NCBI GenBank assembly: GCA_045629285.1
Contig: JAZQQY010000035.1
Coordinates: 124,001 to 188,000 of the forward strand
DNA: 64,000 nucleotides
Direction: 5' to 3'
DNA from: UBA1723 sp045629285
GTDB lineage: Bacteria; Bacteroidota; Bacteroidia; Bacteroidales; Paludibacteraceae
The notes below the pieces were generated by a model. It was not told the DNA's origin, did no database searches, and worked only from the letters and a program-made list of their open reading frames with translations. Numbering within the stretch: position 1 is the first letter of the stretch; every line of letters begins with the position of its first letter. A program made the translations under genes and the position numbers. Positions 16,788-25,928 of this stretch are shown one piece after another.

Positions 16788-18284
16788 TTAATGCTTGAAT
16801 TTGTTGATTGCATCGATATAAGCATCGATTGTAGCCGACACGATGTCTGTGTTTGCTGCAAAACCGTAATAGATCACACCTTCAGTCTCAACCTGAACGT
16901 GTACCTTGCAAGCGTCGTCAGAACCACGTGTGATAGCCTGAATCAAAAGCTCCTTCAACTCCATCTTTCTGTCGATGATCTTCTTAAGAGCCTTGACTGC
17001 TGCGTCTACTGGACCGTTACCAGAAGCAGTTGCCTCAAACTTCTCACCTGCAATATCCAAACCGATGATTGCAACCGGAGTAACACCTACACCTGAAGTT
17101 GTCTGCAAGTACTCAAGCTTGATGTGATGAGTGCTTGTGCGCTCCTGACCTGCAAGCATCAAGATATCGTCGTCGCAGATTTCCTTCTTCTGATCAGCCA
17201 AACGAAGGAATGCCTCGTAGATAGTGTTAAGTTTCTCGCCCTCAACCTCTACACCTAAGACGCTCAATCTGTGGCGTACGGCTGCACGACCACTTCTTGC
17301 TGTCAATACGATCGCGTTATCATCGATACCAACATCCTTAGGATTCATGATCTCGTAAGTCTGAAGATTCTTCAACACACCGTCCTGGTGGATACCAGAT
17401 GAATGAGCGAACGCATTCTTACCAACGATAGCCTTGTTAGGCTGCACTGGCATGTTCATCAAGTTAGAAACCAATCTCGATGTTGGAGCAATCTTCTGAG
17501 TATTGATGTTAGTGTCTATATCAAGGTGCTTGTGGCACTTCAAAATCATTGCGACCTCCTCTAGAGATGTGTTACCTGCACGCTCACCGATACCGTTGAT
17601 TGTAACCTCAACCTGGCGAACACCGTTCATCACACCTGAGATAGTGTTAGCTGTAGCCATACCCAAGTCGTTGTGACAGTGGCTTGAGATGATAGCCTTA
17701 TCAATTCCGTCGACGTGATCAAATAGAAACTTGATCTTCTCACCGTACTCGACAGGCAAGCAGTAACCAGTAGTATCAGGAATGTTGACTACTGTCGCAC
17801 CAGCCTTAATGACAGCCTCAACCACGCGAGCCAAGTACTCGTTGTCTGTACGACCGGCATCCTCACAGTAGAACTCAACGTCGTCGACATATCTGCGAGC
17901 ATACTTGACAGCAGCTACGGCACGCTCAAGAATCTCCTCTGGAGTGGAATTGAACTTATATTTGATATGGCTTTCGCTAGTTCCGATACCAGTGTGGATA
18001 CGCTTTCTCTTGGCGTACTGGAGAGCCTCAGCAGCAACATCAATATCCTTCTGAACACTACGAGTCAGCGCACAGATAGTCGGCCAAGTAACAGCCTTAG
18101 ATATCTCAACTACTGAATTAAAGTCGCCAGGACTTGAGATTGGGAAACCAGCCTCAATCACATCCACGCCAAGCGTCTCAAGAGCCTTAGCAACCTGAAT
18201 CTTCTCTATTGTATTCAATTGACAACCAGGCACTTGCTCGCCATCACGCAAAGTGGTATCAAAAACATATAATCTATCTGCCAT
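16788..18284 (-). CDS. leuA: 2-isopropylmalate synthase
   Basis: LeuA condenses acetyl-CoA with 2-oxoisovalerate, the committing step of leucine synthesis. The 498 residues fit the family. They start VFDTTLRDGEQVPGCQLN (catalytic Arg, metal Asp), have ISSHCHNDLGMATANT near residue 200 with the metal-binding HCH pair, NGIGERAGNTSLEEV near 236, and the flexible hinge and C-terminal regulatory domain for leucine feedback from about residue 385. It is the first structural gene of the operon and follows an attenuator (18317-18468), so its expression is probably controlled by leucyl-tRNA supply as well as by feedback. Confidence 0.95.
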   Translation of the reverse strand: MADRLYVFDTTLRDGEQVPGCQLNTIEKIQVAKALETLGVDVIEAGFPISSPGDFNSVVEISKAVTWPTICALTRSVQKDIDVAAEALQYAKRKRIHTGIGTSESHIKYKFNSTPEEILERAVAAVKYARRYVDDVEFYCEDAGRTDNEYLARVVEAVIKAGATVVNIPDTTGYCLPVEYGEKIKFLFDHVDGIDKAIISSHCHNDLGMATANTISGVMNGVRQVEVTINGIGERAGNTSLEEVAMILKCHKHLDIDTNINTQKIAPTSRLVSNLMNMPVQPNKAIVGKNAFAHSSGIHQDGVLKNLQTYEIMNPKDVGIDDNAIVLTARSGRAAVRHRLSVLGVEVEGEKLNTIYEAFLRLADQKKEICDDDILMLAGQERTSTHHIKLEYLQTTSGVGVTPVAIIGLDIAGEKFEATASGNGPVDAAVKALKKIIDRKMELKELLIQAITRGSDDACKVHVQVETEGVIYYGFAANTDIVSATIDAYIDAINKFKH

Positions 18285-18316
18285 AAAAATAAATTTTTTA
18301 GCGTTGTTTCAGAAAT

Positions 18317-18361
18317 AAAATAAAAAGAGCCTTTTCACATCTTTTTGAAGTGAGAAAGCTC
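18317..18361 (-). terminator. Attenuator terminator in the leucine leader
   Basis: On the minus strand a 12-base stem (GAGCTTTCTCAC with GTGAAAAGGCTC; one G-U pair and one mismatch) encloses an 11-base loop and is followed by TTTTTATTTT. It lies between the leader peptide and leuA, 33 bases before the leuA ATG. A terminator placed before the first gene means premature termination is part of regulation. Confidence 0.8.
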
Positions 18362-18411
18362 AATTGTCATCTAATATGTAATATCATTTCGACCACACAC
18401 AATCCCACTGC

Positions 18412-18468
18412 TTACCCGATGAGCAGCAAACCAATGAGTTGAATGTATGTAGTACCAATATTCTTCAT
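18412..18468 (-). CDS. leuL: Leucine operon leader peptide (18 residues)
   Basis: A short frame reads MKNIGTTYIQLIGLLLIG, then TAA. Four of the 18 residues are leucine, three of them in a row (TTG CTG CTC), and four are isoleucine. It lies 37 bases after a -7 box and about 50 bases before the attenuator stem. CTGCT and AGCAG around the leucine codons and stop can pair as a pause hairpin. By analogy with classic leader peptides, stalling at the leucine codons when leucyl-tRNA is scarce would prevent terminator formation. The Ile codons hint that it may sense branched-chain supply more generally. Assignment rests on position and codon content. Confidence 0.72.
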   Translation of the reverse strand: MKNIGTTYIQLIGLLLIG

Positions 18469-18511
18469 TTTCTTTAGTCTCTTTGTTTATAACTTTGTAA
18501 CTAAGACGTTG

Positions 18512-18542
18512 CAAAATTACTAAATTTTGAGATAAAAACAAC
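18512..18542 (-). promoter_or_regulatory. Promoter of the leucine operon
   Basis: The -7 box TAATTTTG (consensus TAnnTTTG) sits 43 bases before the leader-peptide ATG. The -33 element is weaker (GTTG, 19 bases upstream). The 18285-18659 gap is explained by this promoter, the leader peptide and the attenuator; nothing else is seen in its upstream part. Confidence 0.55.
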
Positions 18543-18659
18543 TAATTCAAAAGATTTTTTACAAAGATAACTACGATTTGAAAGGAATCGTTGCACCACC
18601 ATTTAGTCAAAACAAACAGTTTTCGAGAAGGGCAGCAGTCCACTGATTGACATGTATAA

Positions 18660-20807
18660 TCATTTCGTACGTACAGGTCGCACCGACAAACCATATTCAC
18701 GACGTTTGGTATAACTAGTTGCTACATTCTCAGTGAAACCGAAGCTATAACCAAAATATTCACTTTTACCATCTAACGTAGACGACCAATATGATCCGCC
18801 GTCATTTGCAAAATAAAGCGGGTCTTCATTAGATTCTCCACCAATAGGAAGGAAAATTGAATTTCCGTTAGATGAAGTGACCTTGTATCCTTTTACATCA
18901 TTTATATCCGTCCAAATCCACATACATTTCTCCCTAAGCTCCATCCACTCATCAATAGTCGCGATTCTCCAGCCATCACCCCAATTGACAGTAGCAGCGT
19001 CATCTTCCGGAAGGATTGTCTTCAAATTATCCTCAAAATTATATTTAAGATATGTTTTGGTCTCTGTATCAAGCCATTTGTATGATGATCTGTTGTATTT
19101 ATTCTTTGCTCTAGTTTCTCCATAAGAAAAATACAATCCAAAATCCTCTGGTTGTGAAGCACCGACGTTGAATGTCGCCCAATCAACAGATAGTCCCAGA
19201 TCAACATACTCATAGTTTGGTTTTTCATCTTCATTCACCAACACAGGACGTATTGTTCTTCCGACATGACGATCTTTATCATAAATATCAACATGAGAAT
19301 TATCAAAAAGAACACAATAAGCATCATAATCACTGTTTTCTGAGAAAGTAGATGAACCATAACCTCCGTATGTTCTATAAACACCAGTATGAGGAGATGT
19401 AAAGTCATCGCCAGCAGGAAGGAATATCCAATTTCCATTCTTAGCCACAACTTTATATCCAGTTATATAATTGAGATTTGTCCATATCCATTCACAATTA
19501 TCAACTAGTTCCTGCCACTCATCTCTACTAGGAGTTCTCCACTCTGCACCCCATTTCTTTGTTGCAGCATCATCTTCACGAAGCAAAGAGTGCAAACCGT
19601 CGGCTCTATTATACTTAGTGAATATACTCATTGTACTGTCATACCACTTGTAACTGTTCCTCTCGAATATAGCTTTAGTTTCAATTTCACCAGTCGCATA
19701 ATAGTCGCCATACTCTTCAGGAACAGAAGCTCCGACATTGAAAGTCGCCCATTTCACAGAAAGCCCTAAGTCGACATACGAATAGGCAAGAGACTCTGGA
19801 CGTTCTTTATACGTCGCATATACGGAAAGATCGGAAATGATGGAATCTAAAGGAGCACTCCAACCCATAAAGACATACCCGTTCTTCTCTGCAGGACGGA
19901 ATCCTTTAACAGGATCTCCATGCGCGACTAAACGACTGTAAAGCAAGACACTGTCAGAAGAGAAAAATTTGACACTGTGAAACTCAACATCATTTTTCTT
20001 AACCGGACGTACAGGATAAGAATTTATACGATCACAGCTATAAGTTCTCATAAAATTGCAAGTGAAAAGGAGATCGTCCGCAGTTCTAGAAGAATCCACA
20101 TTGACAGATGAAGAAAGATAATATCCATAGTAAGAGACTCCCGATTCATCAAGCGACAAAGAAGGAAGAAAAATTGAGTTGCCATTGTCAGCGACAACCG
20201 TATAACCTTCGACACCATTGATCTTATCCCAATACCATGCACAATTATTTATGAGTTCAGCCCACTCCTCACAAGTCGGAGTATGCCATTCTGACCCCCA
20301 ATGAGCAGTAGCAGCGTCATCCTCAGGAAGAAGAATCTTTAGACTATCTACCTTACCACACAAAGAGTCAAAACAATACTTGGTCAACTTAGAAGTTCTT
20401 CCATCCGACCATTTGTAAGAAATCCAATCATTATTCTTATCAGGAATAATTTCACCCCAAGAGAAACGATAGCCGACATTTTCCGGTTTTTCAGCACCAA
20501 CATTACAAGTCGCCCACTTCACAGAAAGCCCCATGTCGACAAATTCGTGACCGAAAGTATCCAACTGACACTCTTCGTCTTCAGAGCTCAATGACAACTG
20601 AATAATTTCGGAAACTCCATAATGAGCGGAAATTCCGTCTTTACGCTCAAGGATCATTGAATCTCCAGAAATAGTCATCTGTTCTACATTCATAACATCA
20701 TATTTTTCAATGATATCATTGAACAATTCCACATTAAGAAACGTAGTGGCATAAGAAGCCAATCCAACAGTAGTAAGGACTAAACCACCGATCAATTCTT
20801 TTTTCAT
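18660..20807 (-). CDS. Secreted protein with three copies of a FISUMP-like paralogous domain
   Basis: The 715 residues start with a signal peptide (about residues 1-20), then a short beta-rich region. Three repeats of about 180 residues follow, at roughly 85-270, 340-525 and 533-715. Each starts near YVDLGLSVKWA, continues with NVGA, YKW, LPEDDAA, W(R/H)TPT-type and W.ELI/VDNC-type phrases, and ends with a .RPV tail. A segment near 290-330 (GYVFMGWSAPLD) resembles the Listeria-Bacteroides repeat. The repeat resembles the Fibrobacter succinogenes major paralogous domain. No type IX sorting domain is visible at the C-terminus. The 242-residue protein at 27901 carries one copy. Function is unknown; export to the envelope or surface is likely. 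Confidence 0.75.
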   Translation of the reverse strand: MKKELIGGLVLTTVGLASYATTFLNVELFNDIIEKYDVMNVEQMTISGDSMILERKDGISAHYGVSEIIQLSLSSEDEECQLDTFGHEFVDMGLSVKWATCNVGAEKPENVGYRFSWGEIIPDKNNDWISYKWSDGRTSKLTKYCFDSLCGKVDSLKILLPEDDAATAHWGSEWHTPTCEEWAELINNCAWYWDKINGVEGYTVVADNGNSIFLPSLSLDESGVSYYGYYLSSSVNVDSSRTADDLLFTCNFMRTYSCDRINSYPVRPVKKNDVEFHSVKFFSSDSVLLYSRLVAHGDPVKGFRPAEKNGYVFMGWSAPLDSIISDLSVYATYKERPESLAYSYVDLGLSVKWATFNVGASVPEEYGDYYATGEIETKAIFERNSYKWYDSTMSIFTKYNRADGLHSLLREDDAATKKWGAEWRTPSRDEWQELVDNCEWIWTNLNYITGYKVVAKNGNWIFLPAGDDFTSPHTGVYRTYGGYGSSTFSENSDYDAYCVLFDNSHVDIYDKDRHVGRTIRPVLVNEDEKPNYEYVDLGLSVDWATFNVGASQPEDFGLYFSYGETRAKNKYNRSSYKWLDTETKTYLKYNFEDNLKTILPEDDAATVNWGDGWRIATIDEWMELREKCMWIWTDINDVKGYKVTSSNGNSIFLPIGGESNEDPLYFANDGGSYWSSTLDGKSEYFGYSFGFTENVATSYTKRREYGLSVRPVRTK

Positions 20808-20858
20808 GATTATATTAAAATGTTAGTAAGAGTCTTACAATTTTTGCATTAACCGACG

Positions 20859-20866
20859 CAAAGGTA
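20859..20866 (-). promoter_or_regulatory. -7 box upstream of the triple-repeat protein
   Basis: TACCTTTG on the minus strand fits TAnnTTTG and leaves a leader of about 45 bases. The -33 position (TTG, 19 bases upstream) falls at the edge of the heptamer tandem repeat at 20883-20945. Confidence 0.5.
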
Positions 20867-20882
20867 CGAAAAAAGTTCCAAT

Positions 20883-20945
20883 TTTCAAGTTTCAGGTTTC
20901 AAGTTTCAGGTTTCAAGTTTCAGGTTTCAAGTTTCAGGTTTCAAG
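20883..20945. repeat. Tandem heptamer repeat, 9 units
   Basis: TTTCAAG and TTTCAGG alternate for nine 7-base units (63 bases). It lies between the divergent promoters of the triple-repeat protein and queD. Such 7-base ladders can change copy number by replication slippage; there is no gene inside it. Confidence 0.9.
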
Positions 20946-21057
20946 ATAAACGTGCTGATTGAGAATGTAAATGAAACCCATTTTATCGTTTTTCCATAAA
21001 AATCGTCCAAAAGTCATTTTTTTTTCGCAAATTTGCACTAATAAATGCGTAATAATT

Positions 21058-21390
21058 ATGTATACAATACGAAAAAGAATTGAAATATCTGCAGCACATA
21101 GTCTGAAGACAACATACGAAAGCCAATGTAACAAGCTTCACGGTCACAACTGGATCATCACAATCAGTTGTCGCAGCAAGGAGCTTAACGAGAATGGCAT
21201 GGTGGAGGATTTCACAGCTATCAAGAGTATGCTTCACCGTACTTTGGACCATACCTATCTTAACGATGTGCTTCCTTTCAACCCAACTGCTGAAAACATC
21301 GCAAAGTGGATCTGCGATCAGATTCCTACTGCTTTCAGAGTGGAAGTAACTGAAAGCGAGAACAATACAGCAATCTACGAGGAAGACTAA
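21058..21390 (+). CDS. queD: 6-carboxy-5,6,7,8-tetrahydropterin synthase QueD
   Basis: QueD makes 6-carboxytetrahydropterin from dihydroneopterin triphosphate in the queuosine pathway. The frame extends upstream, but the ATG at 21058 gives a normal 110-residue protein starting MYTIRKRIEISAAHSL. The zinc histidines are in AAHSL and LHGHNW, the catalytic Cys is in YESQCNKLHGH, and TLDHTYLND carries the second catalytic pair. The end motif (EVTESENNTAIY) is also typical. queE starts 17 bases later, so the two form a preQ0 synthesis operon. Confidence 0.93.
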   Translation: MYTIRKRIEISAAHSLKTTYESQCNKLHGHNWIITISCRSKELNENGMVEDFTAIKSMLHRTLDHTYLNDVLPFNPTAENIAKWICDQIPTAFRVEVTESENNTAIYEED

Positions 21391-21407
21391 TCCACAATCT
21401 TTTGCTT

Positions 21408-21953
21408 ATGAGGAAGATTAACGAAATCTTCTATTCTCTTCAGGGTGAGGGATTCCACACCGGAACAGCCGCAATCTTCATACGCTTTTCAGGATGCAAT
21501 CTGAAGTGTGATTTTTGCGACACAATACACGAATCCGGAGAATTTCTTTCCGACGAAGACATAATCTCAAAAATATCCGACTACCAGTCGAAACATGTGG
21601 TGCTGACTGGTGGCGAGCCTTCGTTGTGGATAGACGAGACGTTTGTAGCCAAACTAAAGGCTGCCGGCTATTTCGTGCAGATCGAGACAAACGGCACTCA
21701 CTCTATTCCACAAAACGTGGATTGGATTACTTGTAGCCCAAAGGGTGCACCGTTGGCTATCGACAAGGCCAATGAGTTGAAAGTGGTGTTCACTAGCTCT
21801 GCTTTCGTGGAAAAATTTACGAATTTCGACTGTCAGCACCGTTTTCTTCAGCCGCTCTCATGTGGCAATACAGCAGAAGTGGTGGATTATATACTTAAAC
21901 ACCCACAGTGGAGAATGAGTCTCCAAACTCACAAGCTGATTGATATTCAATAG
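21408..21953 (+). CDS. queE: 7-carboxy-7-deazaguanine synthase QueE
   Basis: QueE is a radical SAM enzyme that contracts 6-carboxytetrahydropterin to 7-carboxy-7-deazaguanine, after QueD. The ATG at 21408 is chosen (MRKINEIFYSLQGEGFHTG). A TTG two codons earlier is less likely. The cluster motif is GCNLKCDFCDT (CxxxCxxC) near residue 31. VLTGGEPSL near 68 and ETNGT near 95 are SAM-binding motifs. The 181 residues match the compact QueE type. The pathway partner queD is directly upstream. Confidence 0.93.
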   Translation: MRKINEIFYSLQGEGFHTGTAAIFIRFSGCNLKCDFCDTIHESGEFLSDEDIISKISDYQSKHVVLTGGEPSLWIDETFVAKLKAAGYFVQIETNGTHSIPQNVDWITCSPKGAPLAIDKANELKVVFTSSAFVEKFTNFDCQHRFLQPLSCGNTAEVVDYILKHPQWRMSLQTHKLIDIQ

Positions 21954-22016
21954 AAATCAACCTGTCGACGTGAACGAATCACGTTTGAAAAACTAATTCT
22001 TAATATCGAGTATATT

Positions 22017-24032
22017 ATGAAGATACTACACAAATTTGCCTTTTCCGCATTGCTTTTTGCATTTGCGTCAAACATAACTGCGAAGCCTAAAACCGATGAT
22101 TTAGGCACAGCCGCTGCTGAGATTTCAAAGTCGAACTATACAGCGGCCATCAATTTGATGACATCGTATATCTCCAACAATGATCTAGATCCGCAGGCAT
22201 ATTACTACCGTTCTGTAGCTGAACTTGGTGTCGGCGAGAACGACCTTGCCCTAAAGGATGCAGATCTTGCCATTCAACTTGTCAAGAAACTTCCTAAAAA
22301 CGCTAGAGTAAAACATGCCAACCTCATCCTTCAACGTGCTAAATGTCAACGTGCACTTGGAAACCCAGAGGAGGCAATGTATGAGTTGAACAAAGCAGTT
22401 GAAGTCGACAACACATTGTCGGACATCTACGTCGAAATGGGAGAAATCCTTGCATCAAAGAATGATTTGAAAGGAGCAGATACAACTTTTGCCAAGGCTC
22501 TTCTTTACGACAACAAGAATTACAATGCATTGATGGGATTGGCTAAGAATTACCTTAACACCGATAGAGAAAGAGAAGCCATTCAAAAGCTTGATCAGGC
22601 GATCTCTGTCGACGGCGAGAAAACCGATCCATATTTGCTCCGTTATAAAGCCAATATGAGTTTGAACAATTTCGAAAGAGCTTTCGACGACATCTCATAC
22701 GTGGCATCCAACAATGAGGACTACAATCCGTATCTTTCCGATCTAAGCACTGCAGCTGCAAAATGCAGAAATTACTCGTTGCCTAAGATCGACCAGAAAA
22801 TCAACTCTGATGAGAACACTGTGTTGTGGCTACAATGTCGTGCTGCAGTCGACAATAAATGTGGAAAATTTGAGTCTGCAATCGAAGACTACATAAAGCT
22901 AGAGAAGATTCTTGGCGAGAAATACGCTATCACATCTTCAGGTAAGGGAGACTGTTATTTCCAGAAGGGCGACTACAACACTGCCCTATCTATGTATAAG
23001 GAAGCAAACGAGCTTGAGGAAACAGCGGCAGCTAATGCTGGTATAGCAAGAATTCTATTGCTGCAGAACGAATTGACCGAGGCACTTGTCTATGCCAACA
23101 AGTCTGTTTCTCAGGATCCCATGAACTACGAGTACTACTACTTGAGAGGTAGAATTCAGGAGAAACGCAAACTGATAGGAGAAGCAATATCTGACTATGA
23201 GGTTGGCATGCAGATGAATTCCAATTACGCTCCGCTATACTACCGCAGAGGTGTTATCAAAAAATCAAAATGGGATTTCGAAAGAGTTGTAAAACTTGAA
23301 ACACTGCCTTCTGCAACAGAGAATTACAAACCATTTGCCTACTTATACTTAGGCAAAAAGAAAGAGGCTCAGAATGCATTGAACGTTATTGTCAATACAT
23401 ATCCTAATGCTGAAAACTATTACACTGCAACTTCATTTTACGCAGCCATCAACGACACAGCAAATGCATTGACATCTCTTGAAAAGAGTTTTGAACTTGG
23501 TTACCGCAATTTTGCACAGATAGACACAGACTCAAACCTTGACAGTCTACGTAAGAATGCATCATACATCGCGTTGGTAGATAAATGGAAGCAATCAAGC
23601 GGAGTGTCGGCCAACTTTGCAAAATCAGAAAAGACAGATGCTCAGAAGGCAATGTCAACTACTGAAGTCAAATTCAAACGTGAACAGAATAAGTTTGCTT
23701 TGAACTGTAAGCTTAACAATCTTGACATCACTTGCCAACTAGACACTGCAGCCTCAATCGGAAGCATCAGTTTTGCAGATGCACTATTCCTAACTAAATA
23801 TGGATTCATCCAGACACGTGAATGGAGTCAGGATCCATATAAAGATATTACAGAGTCGACTGTGGTTACAATCCGAGAGTTGGAGATTGAAGGAATCAAA
23901 GTCAAAGGTTTGATTCTAAAAGTCAACAGTGACAAGAATGCCAAGCTTCAGCTTTCCAAGAACGATATCGCAAAATTCGGAAACATCTCGGTCAACAACC
24001 AGAGAAACATCCTGTTCATCGAGCACTATTAA
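22017..24032 (+). CDS. Secreted TPR protein with C-terminal retropepsin-like (clan AA aspartic protease) domain
   Basis: The 671 residues start with a signal peptide (about residues 1-22). Tetratricopeptide repeats fill about residues 30-530 (for example YYYRSVAELGVGENDLALKD-type helices, quoted here only as DPQAYYYRSVAELG). The last 125 residues form a different domain: FALNCKLNNLDITCQLDTAASIGSIS-type strands (key part CQLDTAAS near residue 575), then a psi-loop-like ending NDIAKFGNISVNNQRN. This looks like a retroviral-type aspartic protease fold with the catalytic triplet DTG changed to DTA. The Asp is kept, so activity is uncertain. It lies 63 bases after queE. Confidence 0.75.
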   Translation: MKILHKFAFSALLFAFASNITAKPKTDDLGTAAAEISKSNYTAAINLMTSYISNNDLDPQAYYYRSVAELGVGENDLALKDADLAIQLVKKLPKNARVKHANLILQRAKCQRALGNPEEAMYELNKAVEVDNTLSDIYVEMGEILASKNDLKGADTTFAKALLYDNKNYNALMGLAKNYLNTDREREAIQKLDQAISVDGEKTDPYLLRYKANMSLNNFERAFDDISYVASNNEDYNPYLSDLSTAAAKCRNYSLPKIDQKINSDENTVLWLQCRAAVDNKCGKFESAIEDYIKLEKILGEKYAITSSGKGDCYFQKGDYNTALSMYKEANELEETAAANAGIARILLLQNELTEALVYANKSVSQDPMNYEYYYLRGRIQEKRKLIGEAISDYEVGMQMNSNYAPLYYRRGVIKKSKWDFERVVKLETLPSATENYKPFAYLYLGKKKEAQNALNVIVNTYPNAENYYTATSFYAAINDTANALTSLEKSFELGYRNFAQIDTDSNLDSLRKNASYIALVDKWKQSSGVSANFAKSEKTDAQKAMSTTEVKFKREQNKFALNCKLNNLDITCQLDTAASIGSISFADALFLTKYGFIQTREWSQDPYKDITESTVVTIRELEIEGIKVKGLILKVNSDKNAKLQLSKNDIAKFGNISVNNQRNILFIEHY

Positions 24033-24055
24033 TGTAAAATGTAAAATGTAAGAGT

Positions 24056-24077
24056 AGATGTCGCGTCAGTGCGTCTC
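24056..24077 (+). repeat. Palindromic 3'-end repeat, copy c
   Basis: This is an imperfect palindrome GATGTCGCGTCAGTGCGTC with core CGTCAGTG, 24 bases after the stop of the TPR gene. It is in the same orientation, relative to its upstream gene, as the copies at 34899, 41324 and 47234. A short ATGTAAA ladder lies just before it (24032-24050). Confidence 0.75.
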
Positions 24078-24116
24078 AAATGGGTCCAAGTGACGGTGTA
24101 TCCGTCCCATAATAGT

Positions 24117-24161
24117 AGTCACGGGCTGAAGAAATGTGAAGCATTGATGAGTCCCGTGATT
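24117..24161. other. Hairpin in the gap before the ABC exporter
   Basis: TCACGGG and CCCGTGA form a 7-base stem (9 with one G-U pair) around a 27-base loop. It is 34 bases before the exporter ATG, so it may lie in the leader RNA. No match to a known riboswitch is recognised. Confidence 0.3.
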
Positions 24162-24194
24162 TCAGGAAACGATGCAAAAAACAACATCAATTAG

Positions 24195-25928
24195 ATGAAA
24201 AGCATAAGAGTAATATTACAATTTCTAAGGCAACATCTGACGTTGACCCTCATGGCCCCACTCTGCGTCCTAATAGAAGTAGGAGCCGAGTTGGTTCAGC
24301 CAAAGATCATGTCCCAGATCGTAAACGATGGTGTAATCGGGGGGCAAACCGAAATCATCACGTCGTTAGGAATAAAGATGTTTATCCTTACCCTAATCGG
24401 TGTATGTGCAGGAATCTTCTCCATCTATGCGGCAGGACAAGTGTCATACGCATTCGGTGCTGACATGCGTACAAAGATGTTCTCACGCATCCAGAAATTC
24501 TCATTTTCCAACATCGATCGTTTACAGACAGGTTCACTGATCACACGTATCACAAGTGATGTGACTCAGGTTCAGAATGTTATCCAGGCATCAATGCGAT
24601 TGTTATTTCGTGCGCCATTCATGTTTATCGGAGCGATCGTGATGGTTTTCATGCTTGACTTGAAGATGGCATACATCTTGATTGTCATCCTACCTATTTT
24701 GCTTTTCACAATCATTTTCATCCTACACAAATCATTCCCGCTATTCAGCATTGTCCAGCAAAAGATGGACAAGTTCAACACTGTCGTGCAGGAGCTTCTT
24801 TCTGGAATTCGTGTGGTGAAGGCATACGTAAGAGAGAAAGGTGAAAAGGAGAGATTTGAAGCATCCAACGAAGATTATATCGCGTCATCACTTAAGGTGA
24901 GCAAACTGATCATTCTGATGATGCCGGCAATGTCGTTTATCATGAACCTCGGCGTAGTCGGAGTCCTTTGGTTTGGTGAATATGAGGTTGGAGAAGGCCG
25001 ATTGAATGTCGGTGACATCATGGCATGTACCAACTATATGACACAGATTCTGATGTCGTTGATGATGGCTCAACGTGTGATAATGTCAATCACACAGGCA
25101 GAGGCTTCAATGGTCAGAATAAATGAGGTTTTGGAGACAGAGTGTGAACTTGAGCTTCAGTCGACAGGAGTCAACGTCCCAGAGGAAGGAAGTTTGGAAT
25201 TCGACAACGTGTCGTTCCAATATGAAGGCTCAAACAAGAATCAGCTGCAGAATATCTCATTCAAGATAAACAAGGGAGAAACACTTGCAATTCTTGGAAG
25301 TACAGGATCCGGCAAGTCGACTTTAGTCAACCTTATTCCACGCTTCTACGACGTAACAAAAGGAGCAATCAGGATCGGAGGCAAAGATATCCGTGAAATC
25401 GACAGAAAGTCGTTGCAGAACAGTGTCGGAATGGTAATGCAGAACACAGTTCTATTCTCTGGCACGATTGCCGACAATATGCGTATGGGCAAGGAAGACG
25501 CGACGGAAGAGGAGATGATCGATGCTTTGAAGAAAGCCGACATTGCAGATTTCGTATTGTCCCTACCAGACGGATTGAATCACATAATCGAACAAGATGC
25601 GACAAATATTTCAGGAGGTCAACGTCAGCGAATAAGCATCGCACGCACATTGATTTCCGAGCCTGATATTTTAATACTTGACGACAGTTTAAGTGCAGTC
25701 GACTTGATTACAGAATCAAAAATCCGTAAGGCGTTGAACAGTTTGCAGATGACAAAGATCATCATTGCTCAAAGAATAAGTTCAATCAAGGATGCAAACA
25801 AGATTCTGATGATCGAAGACGGAAGGATGTTATGCTACGGCACACACAACGAACTATACAACTCGTCGGCAGAGTATAAGGAGGTATATGATTCACAAAT
25901 TCAAAGTGCAGAGGAGGGCAAGTTATGA
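24195..25928 (+). CDS. ABC exporter half-transporter, subunit with degenerate Walker B
   Basis: This is a fused permease-ATPase half (577 residues): six membrane helices in residues 1-310, then the ATPase domain. Walker A is LGSTGSGKST near 370, the ABC signature is SGGQRQR near 475, and Walker B is ILILDDSLSAVD near 497. The residue after the Walker B Asp is Asp instead of the catalytic Glu. The next gene overlaps by 4 bases (ATGA) and encodes the partner half. The pair is therefore an MsbA/LmrA-type heterodimeric exporter in the inner membrane. The substrate is not evident; multidrug or lipid-like molecules are common for the class. Confidence 0.92.
   Translation: MKSIRVILQFLRQHLTLTLMAPLCVLIEVGAELVQPKIMSQIVNDGVIGGQTEIITSLGIKMFILTLIGVCAGIFSIYAAGQVSYAFGADMRTKMFSRIQKFSFSNIDRLQTGSLITRITSDVTQVQNVIQASMRLLFRAPFMFIGAIVMVFMLDLKMAYILIVILPILLFTIIFILHKSFPLFSIVQQKMDKFNTVVQELLSGIRVVKAYVREKGEKERFEASNEDYIASSLKVSKLIILMMPAMSFIMNLGVVGVLWFGEYEVGEGRLNVGDIMACTNYMTQILMSLMMAQRVIMSITQAEASMVRINEVLETECELELQSTGVNVPEEGSLEFDNVSFQYEGSNKNQLQNISFKINKGETLAILGSTGSGKSTLVNLIPRFYDVTKGAIRIGGKDIREIDRKSLQNSVGMVMQNTVLFSGTIADNMRMGKEDATEEEMIDALKKADIADFVLSLPDGLNHIIEQDATNISGGQRQRISIARTLISEPDILILDDSLSAVDLITESKIRKALNSLQMTKIIIAQRISSIKDANKILMIEDGRMLCYGTHNELYNSSAEYKEVYDSQIQSAEEGKL

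Noticed and set aside
20883..20945. CRISPR-like array
   Set aside because: The units are only 7 bases, contiguous and without spacers; no cas genes are near.
24051..24161. Mobile element (MITE) in the gap before the ABC exporter
   Set aside because: There is a palindromic repeat and a hairpin, but no terminal inverted repeats with target duplication could be defined.
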